IMG/VR virus record: IMGVR_UViG_3300042429_000395
Location: 1 to 31,786 of that record
Reading direction: 5' to 3' (one strand)
Length of the DNA stretch: 31,786 bases
DNA from: a virus
Shown here: piece after piece, positions 1 to 8,231 of the stretch
How positions within the stretch are numbered: the first letter of the stretch is position 1
Layout: each line of letters starts with the position of its first letter
Notes under the pieces: model-generated
What the model was told of the DNA's origin: nothing
Databases searched by the model: none
Seen by the model: the letters and a program-made list of their open reading frames with translations, nothing else
Translations under genes and position numbers: made by a program

Positions 1-1088
1 GGGGTATCAACCACAGGAATACGCCACAACTTTGGCTCGCCACCCATAGCAACAGAAACTGCTACGAGGTACTGACCATTGTCATCCTTGGAAAGTTCAA
101 TGTCTTCCCAATCGTTAGGGTGAAGAACAACACCTGTTGGCTCGTAGTAAGCAAGGAACGACAAGGTTGCGGCACGACGAATCGCATCAGCCTTGTTGTC
201 ACCGAGAACTCCTGCAGACCAGTCGTATGTCTGGATTCCTGAAGTCTCCAAGATACCGCGAAGGTTTTCACCAGCGCCGTCACCTGTAAGAATTTGTGAA
301 TCTTCTTGCAAACGCAATCCGTAAAGGAGTTCGTTATCAATGATTGAACGCAGTTGTGGCTCATCAGCAAGAACATTGCGATGTGCTGCTTCCCAGTGTG
401 CCAAGGTGCGTACAGGAGCCTGTTCTCCAACGAAGGAGAAAGACGACTGTGGCTTAGCAGCGAATGCCGAACTGGCACGCTCTGCAACTGCTGCCGCGTT
501 GTTGGTGAAACCAGTCATGCGGAAGTATTCGATAACTGCTGCTGTCGTGGTGCGGCTTGGGAACAAGTCACGAACACGGCGAGTACGCATTGGAGGAAGA
601 ACCATTGGGTCGCGCTGGATTGAACCAAACGAACCAGGAGTTCCTGATGGCAATGCTGAGTAGATATCCTTGGTGCTCCACATTCCCGCAACATCTGCAC
701 GGTTCAATTGGAAAGGACTTGGCATGTTTGCGCCATTCTTACCTGAATCCAAAGCCTTGAATTCTGGTGAATCAAGGAACATTTGACCAAGGCTCTTAGC
801 CTGAGGCTGAGGAGCCCACTGACCTTGAGCGTTTGACTCTTGTGCTACCGAAGCGGTTGCTGGTTGGTTTGACCATGAATCGACATCGCGCATTCCCTCA
901 AGACCCTCAATGAGGCTCTTGATTTCGCGGATATCACGCATGTTGCTATCAAATGCTGATTTTTGCTTGGCATCAACTACTACTGTTTCATTCTCAATTT
1001 GGAATGAGTCAGCAATTGCTTTGTTGTCTGCCATTTTGGTGCGCAAGGCACCTTGTAGTTCCCGTAGGCGGGATTCGTCAAAAGACAT
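1..1088 (-). CDS. Major capsid protein, HK97 fold (3' end outside window)
   Basis: I translated this gene directly. It starts at 1088 and reads without a stop to the left edge, giving 362 residues of an incomplete protein. The first 70 or so residues are charged and helical, beginning MSFDESRLRELQGALRTKM, as in the N-terminal delta or scaffold region of HK97-type capsid proteins. The later part contains SRTTTAAVIEYFR, a tract around RSIIDNELLYGLRLQEDSQILTG, GILETSGIQTYDW and VVLHPNDWEDIEL, all typical of the HK97 capsid fold. It forms the icosahedral shell. A clear AGGAG lies 5 nt upstream of the ATG. It is the last leftward gene seen and follows a 144-nt gap, so it may have its own promoter. 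In most related phages it sits next to the protease; here about 11.5 kb of other genes separate it from the scaffold-like gene. Confidence 0.9.
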   Translation of the reverse strand, partial: MSFDESRLRELQGALRTKMADNKAIADSFQIENETVVVDAKQKSAFDSNMRDIREIKSLIEGLEGMRDVDSWSNQPATASVAQESNAQGQWAPQPQAKSLGQMFLDSPEFKALDSGKNGANMPSPFQLNRADVAGMWSTKDIYSALPSGTPGSFGSIQRDPMVLPPMRTRRVRDLFPSRTTTAAVIEYFRMTGFTNNAAAVAERASSAFAAKPQSSFSFVGEQAPVRTLAHWEAAHRNVLADEPQLRSIIDNELLYGLRLQEDSQILTGDGAGENLRGILETSGIQTYDWSAGVLGDNKADAIRRAATLSFLAYYEPTGVVLHPNDWEDIELSKDDNGQYLVAVSVAMGGEPKLWRIPVVDT

Positions 1089-1232
1089 GTTAACTCCTAA
1101 AAAGTTAGTTATGGTGGATTTTTGTTTTCTACAATAAAGGCTCAGGTGAGCACCCAACCGTTTAATGTCTTATTAAGCAGAGTAACACTTGACTATGTTG
1201 TATCCCTGCAACTATTTAAGAAATTTTCGGTT
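1089..1232 (-). promoter_or_regulatory. Intergenic leader of the capsid gene; promoter possible
   Basis: This is the longest gap in the leftward arm and precedes the gene that needs the highest expression. It is A/T-rich on the minus strand and holds weak promoter-like combinations (for example TTGGGT, 17 nt, TTGTAG) and a short GGTG-CT-CACC hairpin near 1145-1155. None is close to consensus. I infer a promoter from position rather than from sequence. Confidence 0.25.
1094..1098 (-). promoter_or_regulatory. Ribosome binding site of the capsid gene
   Basis: Read on the minus strand this is AGGAG, 5 nt before the ATG at 1088. It fixes the capsid start, which otherwise would be uncertain because the gene is incomplete. 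Confidence 0.75.
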
Positions 1233-2060
1233 TTATTTTTTACCGCTCGGCTTGTTCAACCAAGGGTGATTTGAGTCCAGAAGGTCATCATCTTTGTGGT
1301 AGGCAGCATCAGCCGTTCCGCTACGCACAAGTTTTAGAAATTCATTGACACGGGCGAACCCTTTGCCGTCTTTATTTCCTCTTATGTAAACATCTTTTAA
1401 GACTCTAAGGTTTGTATGTGCCCAGTCTGGCTTGTTAGTTACTCCAGAGTTGTGCTGGCGTACTTTCATAGCGAGAGTATTGACTGTTTGTGAGTCAATG
1501 TCTATCTCTTTAGGCACGCTTGGCTTAGTTGGTTTTGTGAGAATCGTGCGCATTTTGCGCTTACCGACACGAGACAGGGCTGACTTCTTCTTCATCGGTC
1601 TACCGTCATGGCGTAGACCCGTGTATTTGTTGTAGTCAGAAGAATTTGTACAAGGCAAGTAAACCTTTTTGCCATCTTTTGCAATATATGAACGAATCCC
1701 AATACAGCCAAGATTGCGGGCACGAACACGAGCAGAATCAGGGTCAGAGAAAACATCAGGGTCAGTAGAACGGCTGTAGTTACTAACGAAGCCCTTCTCG
1801 TCTATCTCCACGATGTCATCGTCTTTTGCTGAAACTAAACCACCGTCAGGGAGGGTCTCTATTCCAAGAATCCCACGCTCGCCTAGTTTTTCAAATCCAT
1901 TTGTTTTCGGTGGGCACGGAGCAAACATCCGTGCTCCATTAACCAAAACAATACGCACTCCCGTGCAACCATTCCCAGCACTAATCGCCTGTTCGCGGGT
2001 AGCGAATAGGGGTGACTTTGGGTTGTCTGTTTTGGTCTCAATAATGGATTTGCGTGACAT
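1233..2060 (-). CDS. Unknown head-cassette protein with a duplicated Cys-Gly motif
   Basis: This 275-residue protein is not a family I can name. It contains two copies of a short unit of about 30 residues. The first has GCTGVR with Cys32, then MFAPC with Cys49. The second has GCIGIR with Cys119, then VYLPC with Cys137. The cysteine spacing (17 and 18) is close to the 18 seen in the RCPPG motifs of the neighbouring large proteins, so a small metal-binding or disulfide-stabilised hairpin is possible. A basic linker (residues 145-180) is followed by a C-terminal part ending in DDDLLDSNHPWL. It starts 6 nt after the upstream 105-residue gene and directly precedes the capsid gene, which suggests a head-associated role. 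No enzyme motif is visible. Confidence 0.75.
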   Translation of the reverse strand: MSRKSIIETKTDNPKSPLFATREQAISAGNGCTGVRIVLVNGARMFAPCPPKTNGFEKLGERGILGIETLPDGGLVSAKDDDIVEIDEKGFVSNYSRSTDPDVFSDPDSARVRARNLGCIGIRSYIAKDGKKVYLPCTNSSDYNKYTGLRHDGRPMKKKSALSRVGKRKMRTILTKPTKPSVPKEIDIDSQTVNTLAMKVRQHNSGVTNKPDWAHTNLRVLKDVYIRGNKDGKGFARVNEFLKLVRSGTADAAYHKDDDLLDSNHPWLNKPSGKK

Positions 2061-2066
2061 TGGTGC

Positions 2067-2384
2067 CTAAACTTTTAGTGTAATTTTAAATGGAAGAGTG
2101 GCTGATTCTTCAGCGAATACGCCATCTTCAATTTGGTCGCCGTAATGGACTTCTCTGCCGTATGTGGAGTTGAGAATTGTCACTAGACCGTATTTGTCTT
2201 TACCAATATCTGGTCGACCTGATGAGTTCTTAATGATGTCAGAATAGGTGCTTGCCCAATTCTTGTTCATCCCTCTTATGGTGAGAGATTTGCCATCACG
2301 AGAGATTGAGCAAATAAGTTCTGCATCACTTTCATCATGGATTGATGTTGGTGTTTTGTAGATGAGGATTTCTTCCTGCGCCAT
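2067..2384 (-). CDS. Small hypothetical protein
   Basis: This 105-residue protein is unrecognised. It looks mostly beta-stranded and acidic, with no transmembrane segment, cysteine cluster or catalytic motif that I can see. Its start is well supported: the end of the upstream kinase gene (Ile-Gly-Gly-stop) is encoded by a GGAGG sequence that doubles as its ribosome binding site just before the ATG at 2384. Stop and start are only 2 nt apart, so translation is probably coupled to the 842-residue kinase. Its place between two cassette genes suggests an accessory partner or chaperone of a cassette protein, but that is inference only. Confidence 0.65.
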   Translation of the reverse strand: MAQEEILIYKTPTSIHDESDAELICSISRDGKSLTIRGMNKNWASTYSDIIKNSSGRPDIGKDKYGLVTILNSTYGREVHYGDQIEDGVFAEESATLPFKITLKV

Positions 2385-2386
2385 AA

Positions 2387-4915
2387 TTATCCTCCAATTT
2401 TCGCAATAACTTTATTGCGTTCCGCTGTGAGTTGCTTGACCATTTTTCTGTAGTTTTTCCAAAAACGAGCAACATCTGCATTACCAACATTTTGACCTTC
2501 TGGGTACATTGATTTTACCCAGTCATAAATATCTGACTCATTCATTTTCATTACTTTTTGAGCATTTTCAATTATACCGTCCACTGCATCAACAATGGCT
2601 TTTCTTTGTTTCTCTCGCTCAACTTTGTCATCAATCCGTGCCAAGTGACGACTTATATTTGAGAAAAGGTCGTAATCCATTCCAAGGTCGTATCTGTCTA
2701 TTCCTTCAGGGGCGTTGTATCCTTTTTTGAATGCCCACCCTTGGTCAATAGGGATAATGTGTGCAACTTTTTCACCGCTTGGTTTGGCATAAACTTTTGC
2801 AAAGCCATTTCCTGCATGTCTGTCTCGCACATTCAGCAGATAGTTGTGAAGGTAATGTGCCATTCTCTGTGGGTATGCTCGGTCAGGAAGTTTATCAACT
2901 GCATCTTTATCGAAGTTGTTTCCGTCTCCGCTAATTTCTTTCCACTCTTTGGGAACATGATGTTGAGCAAACGGCAAAACAACAGCATTACGCCCGTTGA
3001 TTTGTCCGTCCATGTGAGCACCCTCAATATCGAAGCCATGAGCGCCTGCGAGGTTCCACGCCATTAACTCATGCAAGTTGTCGTCTTCTGCTGATGCTTT
3101 GAATACCCAGCCAGCGTTTGTTTTTCTGCCCTTTTCATCCAGTTTTACATAAATGAAAGTGTCACCAATATTGCCACCTTTTTTAGCCAATTTGCCCCAT
3201 TTGCCAGTTGGGTTATTTTCTGATTTAAGGTTTGCCTGAATTGCCTCAAGCCAGAGATTGTGAGGGACTACAGCAAGGTCGCCGCCGCCTTTAACATGAG
3301 CGATTGCTTCAGCACTTGTCATCTTTGAATTAACAATATGAGGTACAGGAAGTTCACCAGGCGCAGGAGGAAGCCCATCGCCTTTGGCAATTTTGCCTTC
3401 TTTGCCATGCTTTTTAACTCCAGCAACACGAAGGACTTTCGCTAAATCCTTACCCTTGCCTTTGCCAGCAGGTTCCAGAACGCGAGCATCGGAGGCTTCT
3501 GGGACTATTGACTCAGGAGGAGTAACAGGGCGTGGAGGCAATTCCTTGTTTAAACGAACAACTTCAACATTTGCCACATGAAGGCGGTTCTTGGAAATAA
3601 TTCTGTCGCGTAGACGATTTATTTCATCTTGCTCCGCACCGTCAGCAATTGCTTTCTCTAGACGGTCAATAGCATCAAGAATGTTTTTTTCGCCGCCCTT
3701 AATATCGTCTTCAAACAAAGAGACCCAAGCATCAAATTGGGCAGGAGTGTCATTCTTGTATCGCTCAGCAAACCTTTCCCCGATGTCCTTACGCCGTGCA
3801 TCTACATCTTGGTAGACGCGAAGAGCGAGAGGCTGAATATCGTTGCTTGGGACAGTATCACCAAATGCATCTTTTTCATTTTTGAATAGTTCTGCAAAAT
3901 CGGCAGCACCAAGAATTCCGTTACCTTTTAATTGTTTCCGTATTCCAGCGAAATCAATTGGCTTATCTTTTTTGGTAGGGTCTTTAGGCGTTGCTTCTTT
4001 TTTGACAGCAGCCTTCTTGACAGCAGGTTTCTTGACAGCGGCTTTCTTTACTGCTGGCTTCTCTGCCGTGACTTCCTTTTTGGCATCTGCAATCTTTGCC
4101 TTAGGGGCGCGAGGCTTAACAGGCTTCTTAACTTCATCCGCAGGAACAGCCTCAATTTTATCTTTAGGCTTCGGTTTGTTGACAACACGCTTTCTAGCCC
4201 TAGGGATACCGTTATTTTTTCTCCAGTTTTCTTCAATTACTGAACCGTGGAATTTATCCCACTCTGGGTATCTAAGCATCCCAGCCTTGCCGCCACCTTC
4301 TTGGATTTCGCGTACACGCTTCTGGTGCTCGTTGTACTTACGACGCTTGTACTCATTGAGGGTTTCACCGACATTTGGGGCACCTGCAGGAACTGGGGTG
4401 TTGCTTACAGTGTCAACTGCTGCTGGCTTCTTTAAGTCGCCTTTTGCTGCCCGCGCAACTGGCTTTATAGGTTTTACAGGTTTTATTGGCTTTACGGCAT
4501 CAATGTTTCCTGTTCGTACACGACGAGCAGGTTTCTTGTCGGTCTCTAATGCATCGGCTACCCGACCAGCAGCACGCTCTACCATTCCTGGCTGATTGAT
4601 ATTTGCTCCAAGTTTTGCAATGCGACGCTCACGACGCCTCTTGTCGCCTTCGTTCATGCGTTCGCCGAGGTCATTCATTGCATTGCCTAAACGGCGAACT
4701 AATCCGTATCCACAGTTACGACCAAAGCGGTCTGTTATCTGTCCACCGAATGCCATTCCTGGCGGGCAACGCCAGCCACCTCTGCGGTCAGTGCCAGGGA
4801 CTGATAATCCAGCATCCCAAATAGCGCGAGTCTTTTTTACCTCGTACAGTATGGACGAAGTGTCACGCTCTGTTGCGAACTGTGCAGATTTGTGGTTTAG
4901 AAGGTTTTGATGCAT
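2387..4915 (-). CDS. Large modular protein with RCPPG motif and C-terminal PI3/4K- or HipA-like kinase domain
   Basis: This 842-residue protein is modular. Residues 25-90 hold the signature GGWRCPPG...ITD...NC (Cys50 and Cys68). Residues 110-126 hold one ERAAGRVADALET unit. Residues 170-235 form a module shared with the 1003-residue neighbour (KYNEHQ, GGGKAG, PEWDKFHG). Residues 236-320 are a Lys/Ala/Pro linker with tandem AVKKPAVKK units. Residues 360-460 are helical. From about 530 comes a kinase-like domain: a candidate nucleotide-binding Lys606 in WVFKAS, candidate Glu616, the catalytic loop DRHAGN (Asp698, His700, Asn703) and the metal-binding IDQG (Asp724). These are hallmarks of PI3/4-kinase and HipA-like folds. 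The substrate is unknown. It lies among head genes and may be packaged in the virion; an intracellular regulatory kinase is the alternative. Confidence 0.75.
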   Translation of the reverse strand: MHQNLLNHKSAQFATERDTSSILYEVKKTRAIWDAGLSVPGTDRRGGWRCPPGMAFGGQITDRFGRNCGYGLVRRLGNAMNDLGERMNEGDKRRRERRIAKLGANINQPGMVERAAGRVADALETDKKPARRVRTGNIDAVKPIKPVKPIKPVARAAKGDLKKPAAVDTVSNTPVPAGAPNVGETLNEYKRRKYNEHQKRVREIQEGGGKAGMLRYPEWDKFHGSVIEENWRKNNGIPRARKRVVNKPKPKDKIEAVPADEVKKPVKPRAPKAKIADAKKEVTAEKPAVKKAAVKKPAVKKAAVKKEATPKDPTKKDKPIDFAGIRKQLKGNGILGAADFAELFKNEKDAFGDTVPSNDIQPLALRVYQDVDARRKDIGERFAERYKNDTPAQFDAWVSLFEDDIKGGEKNILDAIDRLEKAIADGAEQDEINRLRDRIISKNRLHVANVEVVRLNKELPPRPVTPPESIVPEASDARVLEPAGKGKGKDLAKVLRVAGVKKHGKEGKIAKGDGLPPAPGELPVPHIVNSKMTSAEAIAHVKGGGDLAVVPHNLWLEAIQANLKSENNPTGKWGKLAKKGGNIGDTFIYVKLDEKGRKTNAGWVFKASAEDDNLHELMAWNLAGAHGFDIEGAHMDGQINGRNAVVLPFAQHHVPKEWKEISGDGNNFDKDAVDKLPDRAYPQRMAHYLHNYLLNVRDRHAGNGFAKVYAKPSGEKVAHIIPIDQGWAFKKGYNAPEGIDRYDLGMDYDLFSNISRHLARIDDKVEREKQRKAIVDAVDGIIENAQKVMKMNESDIYDWVKSMYPEGQNVGNADVARFWKNYRKMVKQLTAERNKVIAKIGG
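3995..4060 (-). repeat. Tandem Ala/Val/Lys/Pro repeat in the linker of the 842-residue protein
   Basis: Residues 286-307 repeat the units KPAVKKAAV and KKPAVKKAAV. The tract is rich in lysine and resembles flexible, nucleic-acid-binding linkers. A second low-complexity stretch of alternating KPIKPV lies at about 4457-4492. Both are inside the coding sequence and separate folded modules. Confidence 0.6.
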
Positions 4916-4920
4916 TGTTA

Positions 4921-5211
4921 CTACTCGTGGTAATTCTTTACTTCATTAATTAGAGAAGTAATTTTTGCTTTGCTGGCATTTTCAATTTTTGTAAATTCGG
5001 TAGAAGAACCCTGTGAGCCAGTAGTGAAAAGTCCCCGCACTGCTTTTTCTGAATCAAAACGACCTTTATTGTTTGAATAATTTTCGCTTGTTTCAATATC
5101 GTAAATTCCAAAATTGGAATGCTCTTCAAATTGACCAAGAGCGGTGACTACCACTAAACGGAAAGCCTTATTTTTGTTTGTGTCTGTTTGTGTATAAACT
5201 ATTGGATACAT
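4921..5211 (-). CDS. Small hypothetical protein between the two kinase genes
   Basis: This 96-residue protein is not recognised. The N-terminal half looks like beta strands (YPIVYTQTD, AFRLVVVTAL) and the C-terminal half is a helix ending KITSLINEVKNYHE. No catalytic or metal-binding pattern is visible. Its ATG is preceded by TAAGGAAATT, where the stop codon of the 1003-residue kinase overlaps an AAGGA ribosome binding site, so the two genes are probably translationally coupled. Its stop lies 5 nt from the ATG of the 842-residue kinase. Being wedged between two kinases it could be a partner, inhibitor or chaperone for one of them; nothing in the sequence decides this. Confidence 0.65.
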   Translation of the reverse strand: MYPIVYTQTDTNKNKAFRLVVVTALGQFEEHSNFGIYDIETSENYSNNKGRFDSEKAVRGLFTTGSQGSSTEFTKIENASKAKITSLINEVKNYHE

Positions 5212-5218
5212 AATTTCC

Positions 5219-8200
5219 TTAGTTGAACATTCCGACTAGTTCGTTCATGTTTGCTGGATTTAAAAGATGAGCAATTCTTGCTTCTGCAATAGTGCGAACT
5301 GCGGCAAGATGTTGTTTTTCGGTTGATGACAACTTCACACCATTTCCTTCAATTCTTTTTATGTCAAGGATACTATCAAGTTCTTGTTGTATTCTTGCGA
5401 CCGAACGCCTTGCTTGTTCAGCAAACCTCTCGCGGCTAGGGGCGTCTTGGTGTCTGAAACCAATCTTTCTGAGTCCATTAATTCCATTGTTGCCAGAGAA
5501 ACGGTGGTTTCCAGCCTTGTATTCAGCAACATTAAGACCTTTAACCTCTTTTGCATAGCGTTTGAAATCACCATCTTCAACTCTTCCGCCAGCAAAAAGA
5601 CCATTATCGATAACACCTAACCGCACTTGACCTTTAGCATTTTCGGCAAACATGAAGTTTCTTCCATGACGGTCTTGGTTGTCGAAAACAAAGTCCATGA
5701 CAGCGAGCCTTGCAGCATCGCGTAATTCAATTTTTGACCTCAACTGCGGAGGCATATCAATCGCATCTGCATACGGCTGATTGCCCCTCTGACCGCCATG
5801 CTCCCACTGATTAATGTCTCGCATCATTGTCCATCGTGCGTTTCGTCCGTCAAAAGCCTCAAACTCGTCACCCATTTTAATATGGTTAGCATCGTTGCCG
5901 AAGTCAAGTGCTTCCGCCGCCGCCATACCAATATTTTCTAACATTGCGTCGTGCTGACCGAACTGTGATGCTTTCAAGAACCATTTTTCTTTAGTGTCTT
6001 TATCGACGACTTCAACAACATCCCAGATGCCATATCCTGATGTTTCTTTAACTAACTTGAACTTGTATCTATCATTTTCAAATGTATCTCCTTGCCTGAG
6101 ACCATTTGCTTTAAATCCACCACGCATAATTTCACTGCGTGTCTTACCAAGGATTGCTGGATTGCCACGAAGGTTGTTGTCAATGACCGCTTCTGCCACA
6201 ACATTTTCTGGAAGGTCGGCGAGAAGACCATCATTTTTTTGAAGATGGTCAATAGCGTTGTCAATGTTGGCTAGACCCTTTTTGCCAGTGTTCTTAGGGC
6301 TGCGCTTCGGTTTAATATCCGTATCAACAACATCACCCTTCCGTGCTCGCGGCTTCTTTGGTGCCGTTGGTGCTGTAACGACTGGGGTAGGAGGGGTTAC
6401 CACTACTGGCGGTCTCGCAGGAGGTCGTGGCGGCTCTGGCACTACATTAAGGTTGGCACCAGCGGCATTGGCGCGAATTACTTCGCCATCTTCAACAACA
6501 AAATACTTACCGTCGTATCTAACAATTTTGTGCGCTTGTGCTCTGTTGATGTCTGCTTCATGGAGAGCGCGAGCACGCTGTGCATCCATCAAGTCATCAA
6601 ATCCTTTTTTGGGTGAATCAAATGGCTTTTTAGGTGCTGCGGGTTTCTTTGGTGCAACTGGTTTCTTCGGTGCTTTTGCGTCAGAAGCAGTAGCACGAGC
6701 AGCGCGACCAGCATTCTTTTTCTTCCAGTTAGCCTCAACCTCTGGACCGTGGAACTTGTCCCACTCAGGACGCTTCAAGAATCCAGCCTTGCCGCCACCT
6801 TTTTGAATCAAACGAATTTGTTCTTGATGTTCGTTGTACTTACGAGTCATGTAGTCAGAAAGAGATTCGTTATTTCTTGGAAGTCCCTTTGGTACAGGGA
6901 TGCCACTTACATCATCAACCAACTTTGGTTCCTTCGGAGCCTTGGGTTTTTTAGGGGCGACTGGTGCCACTCGTGGTTTACGAGGCTTTGCAGTTGCTGC
7001 AGCCGCTTTAGGTGCTTTAGGTTTGCGAACTCCACCACTTGGAAGTTTCTCGGGGGTTCCTTCATAGACAGGGTTTCTGCGTCCACGAACTCCTGCTTCA
7101 GCACCTTCGGCATAAGCCATGAGGTCTGGCGCAATATCACGGAGACCACGACGAATAGCATTATCACGAATTGGAGTTCTGTCTGCTTCTCCGACGATGG
7201 TGCGTTTTGGTTTTACTTTCGGTGGGCGTGTTTCAAGTGCGTCAGCCAGTCTTCCTGCGCCACGCTCAATACGACCAATGCGCGTACGCTTTGGTGGTCT
7301 AGTTTCAAGAGCATCTGCAAGGCGACCAGCACCGCGCTCAATACGACCTGCACCACGAACTTTAGGTGGCTTGGTTTCTAGTGCGTCAGCAAGACGCCCT
7401 GCACCTCGTTCTACAACACCAGCACCTCTAATTTTCCGTACTGGTGCACCGACTACACGACCAGCAGGAGCCTTCGGTAAGTTTGTTTCTAAAGCATCAG
7501 CGATTCTTCCTGCGCCTCGTTCAATAGCGCCTGCGCCAGCAAGACGGCGACCCATAGCAGCGTTGCGTCGCGCAACACGCTTGCCGCGCTTTGCATCATC
7601 AGCATTTTCAATTCGTTCACCAACATTTTGAAGACCATTGGCTAAACGACGAGCAAGACCAGCGCCACAGTTACGACCAAAACGGTCAGTGATTTGACCA
7701 CCAAAAGCCATCCCTGGTGGGCAACGCCAACCGCCACGACGATTTGTGCCAGGAATAGACAAGCCAGCATCCCAAAGTGCGCGAGTCCTCTTGACTTCAA
7801 AGTTCATTGAAGCCTTATTGGAGTCAGCGACAAAAGCACCAGCCTTGAACTGGATTGCGTTATGCCATTCACTGTCATCTAGTTGAGAAAGTTGAGCATC
7901 CAAGATGGAGATGATTTGAAGTTCATCCACGCTCTTCTTGCCTTCAATTTGCTCTACTACGGGAATCTTCTTTGCCTGAGCAATCAGTTCATCAAGACGA
8001 AGTTTGTTATTGCGGGCATAAGCAATAGGTCCTTCAACGGACATGGAATTATCAAGTGTCGCCGTGAGTTGACCCTTGGTCACTTGGCGTACTGCATACT
8101 CATCGTTCATCCAACCAGACCATGTCTTGGCGTTCTCAGACAGAGGGTGAAATTCTGTACCACCCTTCAAAATGCTGACTACTGCATAGGGCATCTTGTT

Positions 8201-8230
8201 TTTGTCTGTGATGATGAATGCTGTTTCCAT
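5219..8230 (-). CDS. Large modular protein with RCPPG motif, ADALET repeats and C-terminal PI3/4K- or HipA-like kinase domain
   Basis: This 1003-residue protein is the largest complete gene here. Residues 1-130 form a domain absent from its 842-residue paralogue. Residues 145-207 hold the shared RCPPG signature with Cys170 and Cys188. Residues 233-337 contain four tandem units of the type ERGAGRLADALET. Residues 437-510 form the KYNEHQ/GGGKAG/PEWDKFHG module shared with the paralogue. Pro/Lys-rich linkers surround these. The C-terminal kinase domain (about 650-1003) has candidate Lys753 in WFLKAS, candidate Glu765, the catalytic loop DRHGRN (Asp853, His855, Asn858) and the metal site IDNG (Asp875). 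This matches the PI3/4-kinase/HipA-like arrangement. The target is unknown. The position in the head operon suggests a virion-associated kinase. Confidence 0.78.
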   Translation of the reverse strand: METAFIITDKNKMPYAVVSILKGGTEFHPLSENAKTWSGWMNDEYAVRQVTKGQLTATLDNSMSVEGPIAYARNNKLRLDELIAQAKKIPVVEQIEGKKSVDELQIISILDAQLSQLDDSEWHNAIQFKAGAFVADSNKASMNFEVKRTRALWDAGLSIPGTNRRGGWRCPPGMAFGGQITDRFGRNCGAGLARRLANGLQNVGERIENADDAKRGKRVARRNAAMGRRLAGAGAIERGAGRIADALETNLPKAPAGRVVGAPVRKIRGAGVVERGAGRLADALETKPPKVRGAGRIERGAGRLADALETRPPKRTRIGRIERGAGRLADALETRPPKVKPKRTIVGEADRTPIRDNAIRRGLRDIAPDLMAYAEGAEAGVRGRRNPVYEGTPEKLPSGGVRKPKAPKAAAATAKPRKPRVAPVAPKKPKAPKEPKLVDDVSGIPVPKGLPRNNESLSDYMTRKYNEHQEQIRLIQKGGGKAGFLKRPEWDKFHGPEVEANWKKKNAGRAARATASDAKAPKKPVAPKKPAAPKKPFDSPKKGFDDLMDAQRARALHEADINRAQAHKIVRYDGKYFVVEDGEVIRANAAGANLNVVPEPPRPPARPPVVVTPPTPVVTAPTAPKKPRARKGDVVDTDIKPKRSPKNTGKKGLANIDNAIDHLQKNDGLLADLPENVVAEAVIDNNLRGNPAILGKTRSEIMRGGFKANGLRQGDTFENDRYKFKLVKETSGYGIWDVVEVVDKDTKEKWFLKASQFGQHDAMLENIGMAAAEALDFGNDANHIKMGDEFEAFDGRNARWTMMRDINQWEHGGQRGNQPYADAIDMPPQLRSKIELRDAARLAVMDFVFDNQDRHGRNFMFAENAKGQVRLGVIDNGLFAGGRVEDGDFKRYAKEVKGLNVAEYKAGNHRFSGNNGINGLRKIGFRHQDAPSRERFAEQARRSVARIQQELDSILDIKRIEGNGVKLSSTEKQHLAAVRTIAEARIAHLLNPANMNELVGMFN
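7220..7534 (-). repeat. Four tandem ADALET repeats inside the 1003-residue kinase gene
   Basis: The encoded unit is roughly G-x-(I/V)-ERGAGR-(L/I)-ADALET-x-PPK, seen four times (residues 233-337) with spacers of 5-20 residues. A diverged fifth copy, ERAAGRVADALET, occurs once in the neighbouring 842-residue protein near 4540-4590. The units are predicted amphipathic helices joined by basic linkers. Confidence 0.8.
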
Positions 8231-8231
8231 A

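Noticed and set aside
3843-4595. A 250-codon plus-strand open frame, and similar long frames opposite the kinase genes (6258-6806, 6749-7381, 7119-7631)
   Set aside because: They lie opposite Ala/Lys/Pro/Arg-rich linkers of the real minus-strand genes. Their low-complexity or Ser/Phe/Arg-rich products mirror that composition, and they lack ribosome sites and would be nested in reverse.
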